A stretch of 64,000 bases of DNA from Polyangia bacterium (lineage in GTDB: Bacteria; Myxococcota_A; Polyangia; Nannocystales; Nannocystaceae). The notes under the pieces were generated by a model, which was not told where the DNA came from, made no database searches, and saw only the letters and a list, made by a program, of their open reading frames with translations. Position 1 is the first letter of the stretch. Each line of letters opens with the position of its first letter. This document shows, piece by piece, positions 1 through 8,528 of this stretch. The stretch covers positions 390,039 to 454,038 of the forward strand of contig JAUIFF010000005.1 in the NCBI GenBank assembly GCA_030429545.1, written 5' to 3'. The position numbers and the translations under genes were made by a program.

Positions 1-84
1 GCAAGGCCAAAGATCGATGCGGTCAATGCCCCACAGACAGTGAGGGTGATCGCAGCCGACCGGTGGCGAGGCACGGGTCTTGAC

Positions 85-693
85 TCACGGTTTTGCGGCA
101 TGGCGCTCCAGGGCCTGCTTCATCGTACCGATGAGGTCGTCGTGGGGCATGTAGAAGTAGCGGTAGCGACTTCGCACCGGGTTTTGGATACTGGCATCGA
201 GTTCGCCCTTGCCATCGAAAAACAGGATCCGCGGCACGTAGTTGCCATCGGGGGCGTGTTGTTCGACTTCGGGGGCGAGGTCTTGGTCGACGTTGACCAT
301 CACAAACTGCTCGCTGAGTTTGGCTAGCGGTGGGCTGTGAAACTGGGGTTTGAGCTTTTTACACTTGGGGCACCAGCTCGCGTGGACCAGCAACATCAGC
401 GGGCGCCCGGTTTTTTTGGCCTCGGCAAATCCCTCGCTGAGGCCGCGCCAGGCGATGTTGTCGTTGAAGCCGTTGGACGGCGCGGTCGCTGCCGGATTGG
501 CCGCAGTGGCCGGGGGCATGGCCGGGATTTCCTGCGCGCCTGCCTTTTTGGCTTCTGCCTTGGCTTCGGGTTTGGCCGCGTCGGTCGGTTCTGCTTCGGG
601 GGTACCGCAGCCGAACGTGCACATGGCAAACAGCACAACCCGGGACAGGCGGGGAGAAAAGGAGGTCACAGCGCGGGACATTACCACGGGCAA
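85..693 (-). CDS. Thioredoxin-fold exported protein (TXNDC12/AGR-like)
   Basis: The protein has a hydrophobic N-terminus (about residues 15-29) ending in FGC, so it may be a lipoprotein, then an Ala/Glu/Lys-rich linker (about 31-75) and a thioredoxin-like domain. The redox motif WCPKC has its cysteines at 108 and 111. The stretch GNYVPRILFFD followed by YRYFYMP resembles the eukaryotic TXNDC12/AGR2 branch more than classical thioredoxin. The likely role is disulfide exchange or reduction outside the cytoplasm; the substrate is unknown. An internal Met (start at 681) gives a neater signal sequence. It is transcribed divergently from radC. The family call is fairly firm; the lipidation is inference. 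Confidence 0.75.
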   Translation of the reverse strand: MPVVMSRAVTSFSPRLSRVVLFAMCTFGCGTPEAEPTDAAKPEAKAEAKKAGAQEIPAMPPATAANPAATAPSNGFNDNIAWRGLSEGFAEAKKTGRPLMLLVHASWCPKCKKLKPQFHSPPLAKLSEQFVMVNVDQDLAPEVEQHAPDGNYVPRILFFDGKGELDASIQNPVRSRYRYFYMPHDDLIGTMKQALERHAAKP

Positions 694-835
694 TCACGGG
701 TCTTTGTGGTGGATGGGCTAGGCAAACAGGTGAGAAATCCAGGCGAAGTGGGGCACCTGTGTCGTTTGGAACGCGCGGACAGGGCGCATGTTTCGTCGGC
801 GGTTGAGTTGGTACGCGACTTGTATCGCGCCTGGT

Positions 836-1585
836 ATGACGACTTCACACATCGGCGAACACCCAGGCGAACACCGCAAGCGAGGCGGGGTTGACCGCGA
901 ACCTTTGAACGACTCAAACAACGGCCCGGTTCGCCCGCGTGAGCGACTGTCGGCACTCGGACCGACGGCCCTGAGTGACGCCGAGCTGCTGGCCGTGATC
1001 ATTGGCGGCGGGCATGCCGAGGCACGCGCGCGCGAGTTGTTACAGCATCTCGGCGGGCTCGTTGCCGTTAGTCGGGCAACGGTCCACGAGTTGTGTGCAG
1101 TCCATGGGATCGGCCTCGCCTGTGCAACGGCCGTGCGTGCGGCGTTCGAGATTGCCCGCCGGGTGGAACAGGCTCGGCTCCCGCTCGGCCGCGTGCTCAA
1201 CAACCCACATGCCGTCAGTCGCTTCGTTCGCGCGAGTTTGCGCGGGGCGACCCAGGAGGTCTTTTGGGTGATTGGCCTCAATGCCCGTCAACACGTTTGC
1301 CGGGTCGCCGAGGTCGGGCGGGGAACCGTCGCCCGCGTTTCGGTCCACCCGCGTGAGGTCTTTGCGCCACTGCTGCGTTCAGGTGCGCATACATGTATTT
1401 TGGCCCACAATCACCCCAGTGGTGTGCTGTCGCCGAGTCGTGAAGATATCGACATGACCCAGCGTTTGTGTCGGGCCGCCGAGATCCTCGGGATCGTCAT
1501 CCTCGACCACATCGTGGTCACCGATAGCGACTACTGCTCCATGTCTGAGTCGGGGCTCATGCCCAGCGTTTTACAGGCGTCCTGA
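836..1585 (+). CDS. radC: RadC family JAMM/MPN protein
   Basis: This is a RadC-family protein of about 249 residues. It shows the conserved N-terminal RPRERL and TALSDAELLAVII region, a helix-hairpin-helix-like segment (HGIGLACATAVRAAFE) and a C-terminal MPN+ domain with the JAMM zinc motif HNHPSG (His191 and His193) followed by SREDID. It is cytoplasmic; the family name comes from DNA repair but its biochemical role is unsettled. An ATG at 788 is also open, but the family N-terminus fits a start at 836. The codons just before the JAMM motif are unusually AT-rich and contain CATACATGTAT, a relative of the dispersed palindrome described under repeats. The 3' end converges on the FG-GAP lipoprotein 37 bases away. 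Confidence 0.9.
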   Translation: MTTSHIGEHPGEHRKRGGVDREPLNDSNNGPVRPRERLSALGPTALSDAELLAVIIGGGHAEARARELLQHLGGLVAVSRATVHELCAVHGIGLACATAVRAAFEIARRVEQARLPLGRVLNNPHAVSRFVRASLRGATQEVFWVIGLNARQHVCRVAEVGRGTVARVSVHPREVFAPLLRSGAHTCILAHNHPSGVLSPSREDIDMTQRLCRAAEILGIVILDHIVVTDSDYCSMSESGLMPSVLQAS

Positions 1586-1622
1586 ATGATCCACGGGCGG
1601 GTTAGATGCTGGTACAAACACC

Positions 1623-3158
1623 TCAAAGGGTCGGTACACAGCCGTCCTGGGGGGCAAAAAACCGGGTGCCGAGGGTCGAATCTGGAAACTCGCGGACGAT
1701 TTCTCCGAGGTTAAAGGTGCCGTCGCCGTTGCCGGTAAACAGCTCTGTCTGGCTCGGTGGATTGCTCGACCCATCGGCGGTAAATCCGAGCATCAGGTCG
1801 AGGTCGCCGTCGTTGTTGTAGTCGTCGACGGCGATAACCGTTGTACTTGCACTGCCAATGTTCAAAACTTCGGAGCCGTTGTCGGCGGCCCACAGGGTTC
1901 CGCCATCGGGGTGGGGCTCGCCGAGGTACAGCCACAAACTGCCGCTGACACCATCGTCCTGGTCGAGCCCGGCGAAGATATCGGCGTGGCCATCGTTGTT
2001 GAAGTCGCCGGTACCGATTGCCCGCGCGGGCGAGGCCATCTGGTCGTTGTTGTGGACGACTGCCGTGGGTCCCGGGGGCAAAAAGCTGCCGTCACCAACC
2101 CCGGGGACCATGGCAATTGGCGAGTTCGCGTTGCCTCCGTTGCTGCTGCGGCTGATCAACAGGTCGGCAATCCCGTCGCCGTTGCCGTCGAAGCCGTAGC
2201 GGGTAAAGGCCAGGCTCCATTGGTCGTTGACCCACGCCGAGACATCGGCGGCGAGCGTGCGGACAAACAGGCAATCATCGGGGTTGGCCGTTTCCTCGGT
2301 GGCCCCGCAGGTCGCCGTGGCAACATTGCCGGTGTTATGATTTGTGTATATCCAACCAGATTCGATGTAGTTCGGCTGGTCTTTTTCGAGGGTGACGGTT
2401 TCGGGGTAGCCATCGCCGTCGAGATCAATGATCGTACTCGAGAGGATGCCCGAAAACGCCGGGTCGATTTTTCGCTGGGTAAACGTGTCGATGCCGGTGC
2501 GTTCAAACCACCACAACTCGCGCTCGCCAGCAGCTTCGGGGTCGGGATCGCCGATGGCTAAAAAGTCGAGTTGTCCGTTGTCGTCGAAATCCGAAATTGC
2601 ACAAAATGTGTAGCGATAGGTCGCGATTTCGCTGCCGCCGTACGGGCTTCCGATCTGGATCGGCGGCTGGTATTTGCCATCGCCATTGGCGAGCATGAAG
2701 TCGATGGTCCCAGTCTCGTTGCGAAACAGCACAAACCGCGGGTAGGGGTCGCGCGGGTAGGGGTCTTCGGCGTCGAGCAGACCGTCGTTGTCGGTGTCTT
2801 GGCGGTACGGGTCGGAGCGCCGGCAGTCGCTGCCATCGACCATTTCTTCGGCGTTGGAGATGCCGTCTTCGTCGCAGTCATCCGGGTCGAGGCACTCGGG
2901 CTCTTCGGTCGTGTCGCTGGTGTCCGTTTGGGTCGGATCGGGATCGCCAGTCGGATCGCCAGTCGGATCGCTGGTCGTTGTGGTCGGATTTTCGGTTGGA
3001 TCTTCGGTTGGATTTTCGGTTGAACCTAGGGTCGTCGATTCGCCGTCGGAGGTTTGCGAGTCGGTCGGTTGACCGCGCCCCGGATCGGAAAAACATCCCG
3101 AGGCCAGCATCGCGACGGCGATGACGATGGGGGGGTGAAATCTCTCGCGGCGCATCAT
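1623..3158 (-). CDS. FG-GAP/VCBS repeat lipoprotein
   Basis: The signal peptide ends in the lipobox LASGC (Cys22). A Thr/Ser/Asp/Pro-rich stalk follows (about 25-85, with NPTEDPTENP-type repeats), then a calcium-type segment with DPDDCDEDGISNAEE and DTDNDGLLDAEDPYP (thrombospondin-3-like Asp repeats). Next come several FG-GAP/VCBS units recognisable as DFDDNGQLDFLAIG, DLDGDGYPETV, GFDGNGDGIADLLIS, DFNNDGHADIFAG and DYNNDGDLDLMLGF, which suggest a beta-propeller displayed on the outer membrane. Its partner is unknown. The first two codons are both ATG and either could start. It is divergent from the kinase gene at 3396, with a 237-base shared upstream region in which I see no clear promoter. 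Confidence 0.85.
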   Translation of the reverse strand: MMRRERFHPPIVIAVAMLASGCFSDPGRGQPTDSQTSDGESTTLGSTENPTEDPTENPTTTTSDPTGDPTGDPDPTQTDTSDTTEEPECLDPDDCDEDGISNAEEMVDGSDCRRSDPYRQDTDNDGLLDAEDPYPRDPYPRFVLFRNETGTIDFMLANGDGKYQPPIQIGSPYGGSEIATYRYTFCAISDFDDNGQLDFLAIGDPDPEAAGERELWWFERTGIDTFTQRKIDPAFSGILSSTIIDLDGDGYPETVTLEKDQPNYIESGWIYTNHNTGNVATATCGATEETANPDDCLFVRTLAADVSAWVNDQWSLAFTRYGFDGNGDGIADLLISRSSNGGNANSPIAMVPGVGDGSFLPPGPTAVVHNNDQMASPARAIGTGDFNNDGHADIFAGLDQDDGVSGSLWLYLGEPHPDGGTLWAADNGSEVLNIGSASTTVIAVDDYNNDGDLDLMLGFTADGSSNPPSQTELFTGNGDGTFNLGEIVREFPDSTLGTRFFAPQDGCVPTL

Positions 3159-3395
3159 CTAGGGTCGTCGCCCGCAAGGTAGGGCAATCGGAGCATACCG
3201 CAGGTTATGTGGGAGATGCCTGCGGGTTTCGCTTCCCTCTAGGTGACATTGGGCGCGAATTTGTGGCGATGTTACACCCGCGCCATGTGTGGCGTTGTGA
3301 TTGTCAGGTACCCGCGGAGCGCTTTACCGCAGACCTGTAGGCGTTGATACTACGGGACGTGCCGTTCGACTTGACCCCTTGCCCGGAGCGACGAT

Positions 3396-5573
3396 GTGGC
3401 TGACGAGTACGGATTGATCGGGACACTGATCGCCGACAAGTATCTGATCGAAGACCAAGTCGGTGCTGGCGGGTTTGGTGTGGTCTACCGCGCGCGTCAC
3501 CAGATCTGGGAGCAACCCGTTGCCGTCAAGTGTTTCACCGCGCTATCGAATGCGCCGGTCGCCATGCGCGAGACCCTGCTCGACGGGTTTGTTCAGGAGG
3601 GCAGGCTACTCAGCGCCCTGTCCAGCCGGACAGCTGGAATTGTGCAGGCTCGCGACATCGGCACACTCACCACGCCAACCGGTTCGTGGTTGCCATACAT
3701 GGTGCTCGAGTGGCTCGAGGGTGACTCACTCAATACGTTGGTGCGCCGGGACAGCCAAAAGCGCGATGTGCTCGAAGTTTTTCGCATTCTCGATGGTGCC
3801 GCCCGGGCGCTGGCGTTGGCCCATGCCCACCAGGTGGCCCACCGCGACATCAAGCCCGACAACTTCTTTGTCTGCGACCAACAGCTCACCCCGGGTGTCG
3901 TCGTCAAGGTCCTCGACTTTGGTATCGCCAAGGTCATGCAGTCCCAGGCCGGCACGGCGATGGCCTCGACTGGGACTCAGATCTCCTCGTTTACGCCCAA
4001 CTACGGTGCGCCCGAGCAGTTTGACCGGGTGCACGGGGCGACCGGGCCGTGGACCGACGTGTTTGGGCTCGCCCTAGTCGTGCTCGAGATGATGTCTGGA
4101 GGGACACCTCCGTTGGCTGGCACCGAGTTTTTACAGCTCGCATTTGCCAGCCAAAATACCGAGCGTCGGCCGACGCCCCGCGAGCTTGGTTTAGAGGTCA
4201 GCGATGGGGTCGAAGCGGTATTCGCCAAGGCGTTGGCCGTCAAAGTCGTCGACCGCTTCCCCAACATCGGTGAGTTTTGGGCGGCACTGGCCGCGGCCCT
4301 TGGCATTTCGGATTACCCGCCAATGCCCGTCGCTGACGGCCCGCTCGTGCCGGTTGAAAGCGGTGGTGGTGCCAAGATTCGCGGCGAATCGAGCGTGGTT
4401 GTGCCCGGGCGCGGACCGGTGCCTGCCAACCCGGCAACTGCGACCTTTGGGGTTGCCGGCGGACCCGGGCCGGTGCGGACTGGTGGCACCGTGGTGACAG
4501 CCGACACCTTGCCGACCGTGCCCGAGGTGATGGACCCGCCCAAGGGGACCGGGGTGTGGCTGACCATGGGCGCCCTCGCGGTCGCGGCCGCGATCGGTGG
4601 GGTGGTCTATTTTGCCATTCTCGGTTCTGATGTGCATACAAAGAGTTTGCCGAACATCCGCGTGACCTCCGAGGTCGCCACCGGGAGTCCAGCTGCGCGA
4701 CCGCAGCCCGAGGAGCCGCCCGCCGAAGTTGCAGCTCCTCCCGCGACCTGTCCCGAGGGGATGGTCAAGATCGACGGCGGCAAGTTCTACATGGGTTCCG
4801 ACGTGCGCAACGAGCCGAGCCTGGCCCTGGCCATGCCGACCCACCAGGTCGAGGTTTCGACGTTTTGCCTCGACAGGACCGAGGTGACGCTCGGGGCCTA
4901 TCGCGGCTGTTCCAAGACAGGGGAGTGCAAGCGGGCCTACCGTGAGAGCGCCTGGCCGGCAGCCGAGGAGACGCCCAAACACCTGGCCGAGGAAACGGCC
5001 TACAGCCAGCTTTGCAACGAGAACTTCGACGACCGCGACCAACACCCGGTCAACTGCGTCTCGTGGGTACAGGCCGAGGCCTATTGTAAGTACAAAGGAT
5101 TTCGCTTGCCGAGCGAGGCCGAGTGGGAGTTTGCCGCCCGCGGTTCGGACGGCCGCACGTTCCCCTGGGGAGATGCCCCGGCCGACACCACCCGTGGCAA
5201 CCTGTGCGGGCACGAGTGCGAGCAGTGGCGGGCCGACAACAAACTCGAAAAAGACACCATGTTCTACGACGCCCGCGACGAGTTCCCCGGAACTGCGCCG
5301 GTCGGCCACTATCCCAAGGGGGCAACCGCCGACGGCGTGATGGACATGGTCGGCAATGTGTTTGAGTGGACGGCCAGCCCGTTTCGCAAGTACGACGCCG
5401 CAAAAGATGAGCAGGACACCTCCAAACACATGATCCGCGGTGGCGGGTTTAACTCGACCAAGTCGACCCACGCGAACCCTGCCCTGCGGTTTCCCATGGC
5501 AAACGATGCGCATACACATGGCATTGGGTTTCGCTGCGCGGCCGACTTTGGCAGCGGAAAGCAGGGCGAATGA
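3396..5573 (+). CDS. Ser/Thr protein kinase fused to FGE-sulfatase domain
   Basis: The start is a GTG. An N-terminal Hanks kinase domain (about 17-300) has the glycine loop GAGGFG (23-28), the VAVK lysine 45, the catalytic HRDIKPDN (Asp151) and DFG (Asp174). A variable Pro/Gly-rich segment follows, then one membrane span (about 385-410), and an outside-facing C-terminal domain (about 452-720) of the formylglycine-generating-enzyme/SUMF1 type, with GMVKIDGGKFYMGSD, NCVSWVQAEAYCKYKGFRLPSEAEWEFAARG, FPWGD, MVGNVFEWTAS and a terminal GFRC written here only as landmarks. This architecture is known in myxobacteria and planctomycetes; the extracytoplasmic part probably senses a ligand rather than making formylglycine. 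The stop overlaps the next start (ATGA), so the HD gene is likely co-translated. Confidence 0.9.
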   Translation: MADEYGLIGTLIADKYLIEDQVGAGGFGVVYRARHQIWEQPVAVKCFTALSNAPVAMRETLLDGFVQEGRLLSALSSRTAGIVQARDIGTLTTPTGSWLPYMVLEWLEGDSLNTLVRRDSQKRDVLEVFRILDGAARALALAHAHQVAHRDIKPDNFFVCDQQLTPGVVVKVLDFGIAKVMQSQAGTAMASTGTQISSFTPNYGAPEQFDRVHGATGPWTDVFGLALVVLEMMSGGTPPLAGTEFLQLAFASQNTERRPTPRELGLEVSDGVEAVFAKALAVKVVDRFPNIGEFWAALAAALGISDYPPMPVADGPLVPVESGGGAKIRGESSVVVPGRGPVPANPATATFGVAGGPGPVRTGGTVVTADTLPTVPEVMDPPKGTGVWLTMGALAVAAAIGGVVYFAILGSDVHTKSLPNIRVTSEVATGSPAARPQPEEPPAEVAAPPATCPEGMVKIDGGKFYMGSDVRNEPSLALAMPTHQVEVSTFCLDRTEVTLGAYRGCSKTGECKRAYRESAWPAAEETPKHLAEETAYSQLCNENFDDRDQHPVNCVSWVQAEAYCKYKGFRLPSEAEWEFAARGSDGRTFPWGDAPADTTRGNLCGHECEQWRADNKLEKDTMFYDARDEFPGTAPVGHYPKGATADGVMDMVGNVFEWTASPFRKYDAAKDEQDTSKHMIRGGGFNSTKSTHANPALRFPMANDAHTHGIGFRCAADFGSGKQGE

Positions 5574-6106
5574 GTGGGTTGACCGGCCTCGCTGCCAAGG
5601 CCCGGAGCTTTGCGATCGCGGCCCACGGTGCCCAGCGCTACGGCGACAATCCCTATGTGGTGCATCTCGATGCCGTGGTGGCACTGTTGTGTAGCCATGG
5701 TTTTTCCGACGAACAACACCTCGCCGCCGGTTACCTGCACGATGTCCTCGAAGACACTCCGACCGAGCGCCAAGCCCTGTTGCCATTTGGTGAGGAGGTG
5801 ACCGCTGCGGTCGCGTTTTGCAGCGATGAGCCGGGGGACTCTCGCAAAGTTCGCAAGGCAGCTACCTATGCACGTATGGCCCGTGACGTGCGTTCCCAGG
5901 CGTTGTGGGTGCCGCTGGCGATCCGCGTGAAAGTTGCCGATCGGCTGGCCAACGTGATGGCCAGCGCCGGCGAAAACCCCCTGGTCCCGGCGTCTTCGAG
6001 ATTGCTCAAGATGTATCGCCGCGAGCACCCAACATTTGTAGGTGCACTCAATGTTCCGGGCGTGTGCGACGAAATGTGGGATGCCCTCGCCGCTCGCCTG
6101 CGCTAA
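5570..6106 (+). CDS. HD-domain (p)ppGpp-hydrolase-like protein
   Basis: This small stand-alone HD-superfamily protein (178 aa) resembles Mesh1/SpoT-type small hydrolases. It has HGAQRYGDNPYVVHLDAV at the N-terminus, the metal-binding AGYLHDVLED, and VKVADRLANV later in the domain. The expected activity is hydrolysis of (p)ppGpp or a related nucleotide in the cytoplasm; the substrate is inferred from family. Its ATG overlaps the TGA of the kinase-FGE gene by four bases, a classic translational coupling, which ties it to that kinase. The last 20 codons contain an AT-rich insertion, ATTTGTAGGTGCACTCAATG, that carries the dispersed palindrome and recurs just downstream. Confidence 0.8.
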   Translation: MSGLTGLAAKARSFAIAAHGAQRYGDNPYVVHLDAVVALLCSHGFSDEQHLAAGYLHDVLEDTPTERQALLPFGEEVTAAVAFCSDEPGDSRKVRKAATYARMARDVRSQALWVPLAIRVKVADRLANVMASAGENPLVPASSRLLKMYRREHPTFVGALNVPGVCDEMWDALAARLR

Positions 6107-6952
6107 GTTCAAGGTGTCGGTACACTCAGCGGCCCAGGCGACGCGAGGTTCGGTCGCCCTGCCTGAAACAAAAAAGTAGGTGCACTCAACGTCCCGTAAC
6201 GCGGTGCGATGCCTCGACGCTCGGCTGCGCGGCCACAGGAAAAATGTGGATACACCGATTAACGCTTGGAGCCTGGACGGACCGCGGCCGGGGCGGTGGT
6301 CGACCATTGTTGCAGCAAGGATTGGTCGAGTGGGTCGCAGCCGCGCAGGAAGTCGGGAAGGTCCTCGCGCATGCTGTCGTCCCCCCAAAAAAGTTCGCCG
6401 TCGATCACCACCGTGGGGACACCAAACACCCCGTCGGCGATCGCCGCATCGGTCGCAGCCCGCAGGCGAGACTTGATCGTCGGGGTGCTGGCCTGGGCTG
6501 CGAGCTGGGCCCCATCGAGCCCGGCTTTATCGAGTGCGGCAACCACTGACTCGCGGGTGTGGACCCCGTTACCGGTCACCCATGTCGCCTCAAACAGGGC
6601 ATCGATCGCGCGCCGTTGCTGCTGTGGATCGTCGTCGATCGAGGCCACCCGCAGGGCCAGTAATGGGTTGAAAGGGTGCCCGGGAGGAGGCCTGAGAGCA
6701 ATGCCTAGGCGATGGGCCCGGCGAAACACCTGGCGAAAAACGAATCGGCGTTTGGGCTCGACCTCTGCCGGCCCGAGTTGCCCGTAGTGGTTGAGCATGC
6801 CGGCAAACAGCACCGGTTGGAGTCGGACCTCAACGTCGTGGGGGCCGAAGATGTCGTGTAGACGCCGCCAACCCAAAAACGCGTAGGGAGAGATGAAGTC
6901 AAAATAAAACGTGGCTCGGCGGGATGTCACAGCCATTTGAGTGTACCGACAT
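6032..6952. repeat. Four copies of a short GTMGGTRCACTCA element around the HD and isomerase genes
   Basis: Related 16-20 base strings lie at about 6034-6053 (inside the end of the HD gene), 6114-6131 (GTGTCGGTACACTCAGCGG), 6175-6193 (AGTAGGTGCACTCAACG) and, in reverse orientation, about 6934-6952 (revcomp AAATGTCGGTACACTCAAA, at the start of the isomerase gene). They share the core GTMGGTRCACTCA. One copy contains an exact TGYA-N2-TRCA palindrome and the others are one base off. Confidence 0.5.
6259..6936 (-). CDS. 2-hydroxychromene-2-carboxylate isomerase family (DsbA-fold, kappa-GST-like)
   Basis: This is a 225-residue protein of the HCCA isomerase/DsbA-fold family. It begins with the diagnostic FYFDFISPYAFLGWRRL, where the Ser of ISPYAF sits at the catalytic/GSH-binding position. 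It continues with a helical insertion and ends with the fold-typical GVFGVPTVVIDGELFWGDD. Members isomerise aromatic intermediates with glutathione or act as general DsbA-fold oxidoreductases; there are no aromatic catabolism genes nearby, so the substrate is unknown. It is preceded on the opposite side by the M16 peptidase pair transcribed divergently. The last codons carry AT-rich copies of the short repeat noted at 6032-6952. Confidence 0.85.
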   Translation of the reverse strand: MAVTSRRATFYFDFISPYAFLGWRRLHDIFGPHDVEVRLQPVLFAGMLNHYGQLGPAEVEPKRRFVFRQVFRRAHRLGIALRPPPGHPFNPLLALRVASIDDDPQQQRRAIDALFEATWVTGNGVHTRESVVAALDKAGLDGAQLAAQASTPTIKSRLRAATDAAIADGVFGVPTVVIDGELFWGDDSMREDLPDFLRGCDPLDQSLLQQWSTTAPAAVRPGSKR

Positions 6953-7077
6953 TTGTCGCCACCTCGCAGTTTGGATGGCCAAAGCCCGGCGAAAGTTTCA
7001 CGACGGGTTCTTTTGCTGAACCATCGGCAGCCGGCCTGTCCTTGCCTTTGCCTGGCGATTGGGCGATCCTCTCGGCG

Positions 7078-8526
7078 ATGTGTGTCCCCAAGCGATCCTC
7101 CCGTCGATGGTCGGGGCTCGTGGTACTGTTCGGTGTGTTGTGTGGGCTAGCGAGCCCAGCAGTGCCCCAAGCTGTTGCCGCCGATGCCCCAGCGCAGTCG
7201 GCTTCGATAGATTTTGAGCGCTACAAACTCGACAACGGATTAGAGGTCATCCTCCACCAAGATCGAAGTACGCCCCAGGTTGCGATCAACGTTTGGTACC
7301 ACGTCGGCAGTGGCGATGAGGTTGTTGGTCGCAGCGGGTTTGCCCACCTGTTTGAGCACATGATGTTCCAGGGGGCCAAGCACATCGGCGAGGATGTCCA
7401 CTTCGACATCCTCAAAGAAATTGGTGGTACAAGTATTAACGGGACGACCAACACCGACCGGACCAACTACTTTGAAATTGTGCCGAGCAACCACCTCGAA
7501 ACCGGGCTGTGGCTAGAGAGCGACCGGATGGGCTACATGCTCGACCTGCTCAACGAGAAGAGCCTGGCCAACCAGCAGGAGGTTGTTCGCAACGAACGGC
7601 GGCAGCGATACGACAACGTGCCCTACGGTAAAGATCGATTTGCCGTGGCGGAAATCCTGTACCCCGAGGGGCACCCCTACCGCTACCTTACGATCGGGCG
7701 CCACGAGGACTTAGAAGCAGCCAAGCTCGAGGACGTGCGTGCCTTCTTTCAAAAGTGGTACGTGCCGAGTAACGCCACCTTGACCCTGGCCGGCGACTTT
7801 GAGATCGACCAGGCCAAGGCACTTGTGCAGAAATGGTTTGGCAGTTTTCCGGCCTTGCAAAAGCCCACGCGGACCAAGGTTGAGCCGCCGCCTCTGCAAA
7901 AAACTGAACGCCGCGAGCTCAAGGATTCGTTCGCGCGATTGGTGCAAGTACACTATGTCTGGCATGCGCCGGCCTACCTCGCCGACGGTTCGTTTGAGCT
8001 CGATGTCGCCTCCGAGGTGCTCGGTGCCCAGGGGTGGGGGCGGCTGTACCAGCGCCTTGTTGTCGGTGAAAAGCTCGCGCAACTCGTCTACAGCTACAAC
8101 CACGGCAAACAGTTCTCGGGCGAGTTTCACATTGTGGCCCGGCTCAAACCCGGTGCCGACCCAGCCCGTGTCGAGGCGATCATCCAGGAGGAAATCGCCA
8201 AAATCTCGACCCAACCGATCACCGAGGCCGAACTCAACCGCGTCAAAATTGGTACCGAGTCGGGTTTTGTGTGGGGCCTTGAGGAGCTGATGTCGCGGGC
8301 CAATCGCCTGCAGAGCTTCAACCACTTTACCGGCGACCCGGGCTACATGAAGACCTACTTGCAACGGGTGCGGGCGCTCGATGTCAACGCTGTTCTGCGC
8401 GAATCGAAGAACTGGCTGGCCAAGCCGCGGGCCGAAGTTATTACCCGACCGGAAAAGCCCACGCCACACAAGGGGCGACCCCGCGGTGGGACCCGCAAGG
8501 CTCCTGCCGCGAAGGGGGGTAAGTAG
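7078..8526 (+). CDS. M16 family zinc metallopeptidase, catalytic subunit
   Basis: The chosen ATG at 7078 gives a signal peptide (about 1-35, hydrophobic 13-30, ending near AVAADAP). In-frame codons run back to 6937 but look non-coding. The peptidase domain has the inverted zinc motif HLFEH (90-94) and the distal Glu in NQQEVVRNERR (about 168-173), the full M16 ligand set, followed by the second inactive M16 lobe with the R/Y pair region (LVYSYNHGKQ). It probably works in the periplasm as the active half of a heterodimer with the next gene, whose copy lacks the zinc ligands. Only two bases separate the genes. The tail is basic (RGGTRKAPAAKGGK). Confidence 0.92.
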   Translation: MCVPKRSSRRWSGLVVLFGVLCGLASPAVPQAVAADAPAQSASIDFERYKLDNGLEVILHQDRSTPQVAINVWYHVGSGDEVVGRSGFAHLFEHMMFQGAKHIGEDVHFDILKEIGGTSINGTTNTDRTNYFEIVPSNHLETGLWLESDRMGYMLDLLNEKSLANQQEVVRNERRQRYDNVPYGKDRFAVAEILYPEGHPYRYLTIGRHEDLEAAKLEDVRAFFQKWYVPSNATLTLAGDFEIDQAKALVQKWFGSFPALQKPTRTKVEPPPLQKTERRELKDSFARLVQVHYVWHAPAYLADGSFELDVASEVLGAQGWGRLYQRLVVGEKLAQLVYSYNHGKQFSGEFHIVARLKPGADPARVEAIIQEEIAKISTQPITEAELNRVKIGTESGFVWGLEELMSRANRLQSFNHFTGDPGYMKTYLQRVRALDVNAVLRESKNWLAKPRAEVITRPEKPTPHKGRPRGGTRKAPAAKGGK

Positions 8527-8528
8527 TC

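Noticed and set aside
4191..5786. A 531-codon frame antisense to the kinase-FGE gene
   Set aside because: It is a high-GC antisense shadow; the plus strand has complete kinase and FGE landmarks.
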